A DNA stretch of 8,773 nucleotides from Gp6-AA40 sp964505975. Its GTDB lineage: Bacteria; Acidobacteriota; Vicinamibacteria; Vicinamibacterales; UBA2999. The position numbers and the translations under genes are program-made. This document shows positions 4,495 to 8,773 of the stretch, piece by piece; position 1 is the stretch's first letter; each line of letters starts with the position of its first letter. Location of the stretch: positions 1 through 8,773 of the forward strand of contig CAZDLW010000242.1 in the NCBI GenBank assembly GCA_964505975.1, in the 5' to 3' direction. A model generated the notes under the pieces. It was not told the DNA's origin. It searched no databases and saw only the letters and a list, made by a program, of their open reading frames with translations.

Positions 4495-6936
4495 ATGCAG
4501 GCGGGCGCCCTCAGGGCTCTCGAGTTCGAACGTATTGTCTCTGTCGTGACCAGCCTGGCGCTGACGCCGCCCGGCCGGGACCGCCTCGTCGCGCTGCACC
4601 CACAGACGCACCCAGCGGCGGTCAACGCGCTCCAGGGGGGGACCACGGAGGGCACTCGATTCCTGACCCACCATGCCGACCTGCCGCTGCGGGCACCGTC
4701 GGATCTTGGAGAGATTCTCGACGCGCTGACGGTTGAGCGCCGGGGGCTCGAAGCACTCCGCCTCTTGGGGTTGGCACAGTATCTCGAATCCCTCGGGCGG
4801 TCCCGGGACGCCATTCATGCCGTCGCCGATTCGTTTCCCGTCCTGGGCCGTCTGGTAGAGAGCCTTCCGTCCTTCCGGCAGGAGATCGCCGACGTGCATC
4901 GGAAGATCGAACCGTCAGGCGACGTTGCGGATGATGCCAGTTCTGCGCTCGCGAACATTCGTGAACGGCTGCGCCGGCAAAAGGCGCGGCTGCGGTCAAC
5001 GCTCGACTCGTTCCTTCGATCACGCGAGACGGCGAAGTACCTGCAGGAACACGTTGTCACCGATCGCAACGGGCGGTATGTGCTGATGGTACGGTCCGAG
5101 CACCGTTCCGCCATTCCGGGGATCGTCCACGGGGGGTCCGCCAGTGGCGCCAGCCTGTTCGTGGAGCCGATGGAAACCGTCGACATCAACAACGACATCG
5201 TCGCACTGGAAGACCAGGACGCCGAAGAAGTCCGGCGTATTCTCCTTGCGCTCACGGATGCATTCCGGGCGCGCCCGTCGGATATGCGTCACAGCGTCGA
5301 TGTGGCGACCGAGCTGGATGCGATTCAGGCGCGCGCGCGCTTTTCGGCGATGATCGATGGCGTCGAGCCGCTGCTCTCGACGGACGGGACGGTCGAGCTG
5401 CGTGGTGCACGACATCCCTTGCTCATGCGACGGGTGAACGAGCAACTCGAGGCGCGGAGCAGTGACGCAATCGAGCCCGTGCCCGTGGACATCCACCTCA
5501 TCCCGCCGACGCGGGTCCTCGTCATCACGGGACCCAACACGGGCGGCAAGACGGTGGCCCTCAAGACAGCCGGGCTGCTGGCGGCCATGGCGCAGGCTGG
5601 ACTGCACATTCCGGCCGAGCCGGGCTCGCGCCTGCCGGTCTTCCGGTCGCTCTTTGCCGATATCGGCGACGAACAGTCGATCTCCGCCAGCTTGAGTACG
5701 TTCTCGGCTCACATCACCAATGTGGTATCGATGGACCGGGAGCTCACGCTGCCGGCCCTGGTGCTGCTCGATGAGGTCGGGGCGGGCACGGATCCGGTTG
5801 AAGGGGGCGCACTCGCCATCGCCTTGATCGATCGCTTCCGCAGCCGCGGCGCTCATCTGGTGGCCACGACCCACTACGACGCCCTCAAATCGTATGCGTC
5901 GGCGACGGACGGGGTCGCCAGCGCCGCCTTTGGTTTCGATCCCGACACGTTCGCTCCGACCTACCGGCTCATCTACGGATCACCAGGCCGAAGCCTCGCG
6001 CTCGAGATTGCGGCTCGTCTGGGCATGCCACCGGCGGTCATCGCCACGGCCCGACAGAACCTGAGCGACCGCGAGAAACAGCTCGCCGAACATCTCGCCC
6101 GGGTGGACCAGCAGCTCCAGGCGCTGGAGCAGGAACGGCGCGCGGTGGCGCGCGAGCGGGCGGCGGTCGGCGAGGTCGGGCGGACCCTGCAGGCACGGGA
6201 GCACGCCGTGCGCGAACGAGAGGCGGCATTCCGGCGACGACTCGACACCCGGCTGGACGAGCATCTACGAGAGGCCAGGCGCGCGATCGACGCCGTGGTC
6301 GACGGTCTGAAGTCGCGCGCCGCGGAACTCTCTGCCCAGGCAGCTCGACGGGCTTCGAGCGGCATCCATACGGGTGAGGCAGGTGCCATCCGGACGGAGG
6401 CGCGCGCGGCGGTCGATCAGGTCGTCGATCGAATACGACAGGCGTCGGTGGACTCGTCCCTGCCGGCTCCCGCCCCGACCGGGGAGACCGGCACGCTCGC
6501 GCCAGGGGTACGGGTCGCCGTTGGGGCCCTCGGACTGGAGGGCGTGATCATCGCCGTTCACGATCATCACGCCGAAGTCGATGTGCGCGGCAAGCGGCTG
6601 CGTGCGGCACGGCGCGATCTCCGTGTCATCGGAGGCACACCTCCCGCATCCACGGTGCACGTACGCGTCGATCTGAAGCCCAGGGAGGGGCCGCTCACGG
6701 AACTGAACGTGATCGGCTGCACAGTGGATCAGGCGATTGAGCGCACGGAACGATTCCTGGACGATTCGACCGTCACGGATGCCCGGGTGGTGCGAGTCAT
6801 CCACGGGCATGGGACCGGACAGTTGCGGCGCGCCTTGACGGCGTTTCTGGAGGTCCATCCACTCGTGGCACATATCGCACCCGCTCCTCCGGATCAAGGC
6901 GGGGGTGGCGCGACCATCGTTGAGTTGAAAGACTGA
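4495..6936 (+). CDS. mutS2: MutS2 family ATPase with C-terminal Smr domain
   Basis: This 813-residue cytoplasmic protein has the full MutS2 layout. MutS2 lacks the mismatch-reading domain of MutS; members bind branched DNA to limit recombination or split collided ribosomes. The N-terminal core and lever region run to about 330, with the clamp-like stretch GASLFVEP before the ATPase. Walker A GPNTGGKT is at 346-353, the DEQSISASLSTF signature at 392-403, Walker B LLDEVGAGTDP at 424-434 and ATTHYD at 457-462. A long charged coiled coil spans about 520-635, then a KOW-like segment around 675-710. The Smr domain starts near 735: LNVIG (737-741) replaces the usual LDLR motif, while HGHGTG (770-775) is intact. 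The ATG at 4495 is preferred because family similarity begins here; the frame is open upstream to the larB stop, but that 56-codon stretch looks non-coding. The leader is pyrimidine-rich with no clear Shine-Dalgarno site. dnaG follows after 13 bases. Confidence 0.95.
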   Translation: MQAGALRALEFERIVSVVTSLALTPPGRDRLVALHPQTHPAAVNALQGGTTEGTRFLTHHADLPLRAPSDLGEILDALTVERRGLEALRLLGLAQYLESLGRSRDAIHAVADSFPVLGRLVESLPSFRQEIADVHRKIEPSGDVADDASSALANIRERLRRQKARLRSTLDSFLRSRETAKYLQEHVVTDRNGRYVLMVRSEHRSAIPGIVHGGSASGASLFVEPMETVDINNDIVALEDQDAEEVRRILLALTDAFRARPSDMRHSVDVATELDAIQARARFSAMIDGVEPLLSTDGTVELRGARHPLLMRRVNEQLEARSSDAIEPVPVDIHLIPPTRVLVITGPNTGGKTVALKTAGLLAAMAQAGLHIPAEPGSRLPVFRSLFADIGDEQSISASLSTFSAHITNVVSMDRELTLPALVLLDEVGAGTDPVEGGALAIALIDRFRSRGAHLVATTHYDALKSYASATDGVASAAFGFDPDTFAPTYRLIYGSPGRSLALEIAARLGMPPAVIATARQNLSDREKQLAEHLARVDQQLQALEQERRAVARERAAVGEVGRTLQAREHAVREREAAFRRRLDTRLDEHLREARRAIDAVVDGLKSRAAELSAQAARRASSGIHTGEAGAIRTEARAAVDQVVDRIRQASVDSSLPAPAPTGETGTLAPGVRVAVGALGLEGVIIAVHDHHAEVDVRGKRLRAARRDLRVIGGTPPASTVHVRVDLKPREGPLTELNVIGCTVDQAIERTERFLDDSTVTDARVVRVIHGHGTGQLRRALTAFLEVHPLVAHIAPAPPDQGGGGATIVELKD

Positions 6937-6949
6937 CGCCGACAACGGA

Positions 6950-8716
6950 ATGGGGCTCTTCCCGCAGCAGTTCATCGAGGACTTGAAGCAGCAGGCGGAC
7001 ATCGTGGTCGTCATCCAGGACTACGTGTCGCTGAAGAAGAGCGGCGCCACCTACAAGGGGCTCTGCCCCTTCCACGGGGAACGAACACCGTCCTTCCACG
7101 TCAATCGGGACAAGGGTTTCTTCCACTGCTTCGGCTGCGGCGTCGGGGGCGATGTGTTCAAGTTCCTCGAACTGCAGGATCGAGTCGGCTTCCAGGATGC
7201 CGTCAAGCACCTGGCGCAGCGGTTCGGCGTGTCGATGCCGGAACTGGAACAGACGGATCAGCAGCGAGCCGACAGCGCCGAGCGGGAAACGCTGCTGAAC
7301 GTGCACGAATCGGCGGCCGCGTGGTTTCGTCACCAGCTCGCCTCGGAGGGTGGGAGACGTGTGCGGGAGCTCATCACCGCACGCGGCCTGACCCAGGCAA
7401 CGGTCGAGGCGCTGGGCCTGGGCTTCGCGCCAGCCGTCCGTGACGGGTTGACCCAGGCCCTGACGGCGCGAGGCTTTTCTCAGACGGTGCTGCTTAGGGC
7501 CGGGCTCGTCGCCCAGAGGGATGACGGATCTGTCGTGGATCGATTTCGTAATCGACTGATGATTCCCATCTGTCGCGATTCGGGATCGGTGATTGCTTTT
7601 GGAGGACGCGCCCTCGACGTGGATCAGCAGCCGAAGTACCTCAACTCGCCGGAAACGCCGCTCTATGCGAAGAGTCGGACACTGTTCGGGCTGAATCTGT
7701 CGAAAACAGCCATCCGTCAGGGCGGATTTGCCGTGCTCGTCGAGGGATATTTCGATTTCGCCCAACTCTATCAGGCGGGCGTCCATGCCGTGGTCGCATC
7801 CTGCGGAACCGCGCTCACCCCGCAACAGGCGAAGCACCTCCGCCGGTTCACGACGAAGGTGGTGCTGAGCTTCGATGCCGACGCCGCCGGTCAGGGTGCA
7901 GCGCAGAAATCATGCGAAATGCTTGTGGCAGAAGGATTTGATGTGAATGTCGCCCTCCTGCCTCCCAACGAGGATCCGGATACGTTCGTTCGCATCCGCG
8001 GCGGTCACGCGTACGGTGAACGACTGAAGCAGTCGCAACCGTATTTGGAGTATCTATTGGATCGGGCTGCGCAGAAGCACAGCGGCGAGAGCGTCGAGGC
8101 CCGTGCTCGCCTCGTGTCCGAGCTGGTGCCGGTAGCCGCGCGGATTCCGGATCGTGTGAAACAGGAGTTGTTCATGGAGGCCGTCGCGGCCCGAACCGGA
8201 GTGTCCGGCGACCTGATCCTCCGGGAAGTCCGCAAACCCGGGTTGGCCGCGGCATCATCGGCCGGTCCCCCCCAGGCACTGACGAGCTTCGCCCGGGTCA
8301 CGAAGGCCGAGAAGGGCCTGATTTGGATGTTGATCCACCAGCCCGACGCCGCGCGTACCGCCCTCGGGATTCTCGAGGACACCGATCTGGAGGAACTGGC
8401 CGCGGGCCCGGTGCTGGATCTCGCACGAAAACTGGACGAAGATACAGGGTTCTCATCGTCTGTGCTGTTGGAGCGCTTGAGCGCCGTGGAGGCGGAGCTC
8501 GTCACCGGGATTGCCAGCGAGCCCGAGCCTCCAGTACGGGACGCGGAGGACTGTGCCCGCCTCCTCAAGCGCCTGCGCTACGAGCGGGAGCGCTCGGCGC
8601 TGCAGCGGGAGATCGATCGCCTGCAGCAACTCGGCGCCGCGCAGCACGGGGCACAGATTGACGCCTTGTGGGCCCGGAAGCGGGTCCTGCTGCAGCGGAT
8701 GGAAGGCCTCACCTAA
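6950..8716 (+). CDS. dnaG: DNA primase DnaG
   Basis: At 588 residues this is a full-length bacterial primase, which makes RNA primers at the replication fork and is recruited by the DnaB helicase. The N-terminal CHC2 zinc domain has ligands Cys39, His42, Cys60 and Cys63 (CPFH and CFGC). The RNA polymerase core includes GGRALD and YLNSPETPLYAKS. The Toprim domain carries EGYFD (265-269, metal-binding Glu265) and FDADAAG (308-314, Asp309 and Asp311). Residues from about 445 to the end form the helical, charged helicase-binding region, ending in a likely coiled segment. The start 13 bases after the mutS2 stop suits the family N-terminus; only a weak GGA precedes it, so translation may be coupled to mutS2. 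rpoD begins 16 bases after the stop, as in the macromolecular-synthesis operon of many bacteria. Nothing suggests truncation. Confidence 0.97.
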   Translation: MGLFPQQFIEDLKQQADIVVVIQDYVSLKKSGATYKGLCPFHGERTPSFHVNRDKGFFHCFGCGVGGDVFKFLELQDRVGFQDAVKHLAQRFGVSMPELEQTDQQRADSAERETLLNVHESAAAWFRHQLASEGGRRVRELITARGLTQATVEALGLGFAPAVRDGLTQALTARGFSQTVLLRAGLVAQRDDGSVVDRFRNRLMIPICRDSGSVIAFGGRALDVDQQPKYLNSPETPLYAKSRTLFGLNLSKTAIRQGGFAVLVEGYFDFAQLYQAGVHAVVASCGTALTPQQAKHLRRFTTKVVLSFDADAAGQGAAQKSCEMLVAEGFDVNVALLPPNEDPDTFVRIRGGHAYGERLKQSQPYLEYLLDRAAQKHSGESVEARARLVSELVPVAARIPDRVKQELFMEAVAARTGVSGDLILREVRKPGLAAASSAGPPQALTSFARVTKAEKGLIWMLIHQPDAARTALGILEDTDLEELAAGPVLDLARKLDEDTGFSSSVLLERLSAVEAELVTGIASEPEPPVRDAEDCARLLKRLRYERERSALQREIDRLQQLGAAQHGAQIDALWARKRVLLQRMEGLT

Positions 8717-8720
8717 GGAC

Positions 8721-8725
8721 GGAGG
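8721..8725 (+). promoter_or_regulatory. Strong ribosome binding site that sets the rpoD TTG start
   Basis: GGAGG lies 7 bases before the TTG at 8733, an ideal Shine-Dalgarno core and spacing. It is the best ribosome site in the window and supports a non-ATG start for the next gene. Confidence 0.85.
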
Positions 8726-8732
8726 ACAGACC

Positions 8733-8773
8733 TTGTCGATCGAAGAAAAATACGACGAAGTACGCCAGCTGAT
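8733..8773 (+). CDS. rpoD: RNA polymerase primary sigma factor RpoD, first 13 codons, cut by window edge
   Basis: Reading from TTG gives (M)SIEEKYDEVRQLI, which resembles the start of sigma-70 region 1.1 in many RpoD proteins. The position right after dnaG matches the conserved dnaG-rpoD pair. No in-frame ATG or GTG lies between the dnaG stop and this TTG, and the GGAGG at 8721 is correctly placed. Only 41 bases are visible, so the call rests on the short motif plus context. Confidence 0.85.
   Translation, partial: MSIEEKYDEVRQL

Noticed and set aside
5020..5874. 284-codon minus-strand frame opposite the MutS2 ATPase
   Set aside because: It is antisense to the Walker A and B region; composition is that of a shadow frame.
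7739..7753. EGYFD instead of EGYMD in the DnaG Toprim motif
   Set aside because: The Met-to-Phe change is conservative, and the metal-binding Glu and both Asp residues of the DxD motif are intact.
6797..7837. 346-codon open frame on the minus strand opposite mutS2 and dnaG
   Set aside because: It overlaps the Smr domain and the primase zinc and core domains in antisense and shows no domain of its own.

Overview
This is a GC-rich bacterial chromosomal segment with six recognisable protein genes, two of them cut by the window ends, and one 100-N assembly gap. Most of it is conserved housekeeping DNA. The order larB-mutS2-dnaG-rpoD, the high GC, the TTG start of rpoD, the weak Shine-Dalgarno sites elsewhere and the citrate synthase type would fit Acidobacteriota, perhaps a Vicinamibacteria-like lineage. 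That placement is inferred from impression and was not tested by phylogeny. The N run suggests a draft or metagenome assembly.

Left part (1-1980): the start of lepA (elongation factor 4) reads leftward out of the window. Divergent from it is a gene for a 468-residue protein with a clear signal peptide and a C-terminal half resembling a class I (CheR-like) SAM methyltransferase. The 285-base divergent spacer (280-564) holds a perfect TATAAT facing lepA and a TTGACT/TACGAT pair facing the methyltransferase-like gene; I see no other gene in it. The rightward gene ends 9 bases before the gap (1981-2080).

Middle (2081-3567): a complete citrate synthase gene runs leftward, with a small stem-loop just after its stop. 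The 253-base divergent spacer between it and larB carries no convincing gene but is dense in inverted repeats (3382-3403, 3422-3443, 3464-3471, 3491-3504, 3506-3520).

Right part (3568-8773): larB, mutS2, dnaG and the first 13 codons of rpoD all run rightward. The mutS2-dnaG gap is 13 bases and the dnaG-rpoD gap is 16 bases, so these three probably form one transcription unit. This is a variant of the macromolecular-synthesis operon with mutS2 ahead of dnaG-rpoD; rpsU is not seen. larB is separated from mutS2 by 168 bases that contain a long imperfect hairpin and an extended -10 box, so mutS2 may have its own promoter.

I found no mobile element, CRISPR array, tRNA or rRNA, and nothing that looks like a new multi-gene system. 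The least ordinary items are the apparently exported methyltransferase-like protein, the palindrome-rich spacer upstream of citrate synthase and larB, the hairpin before mutS2, and the altered LDLR motif in the Smr domain of MutS2.
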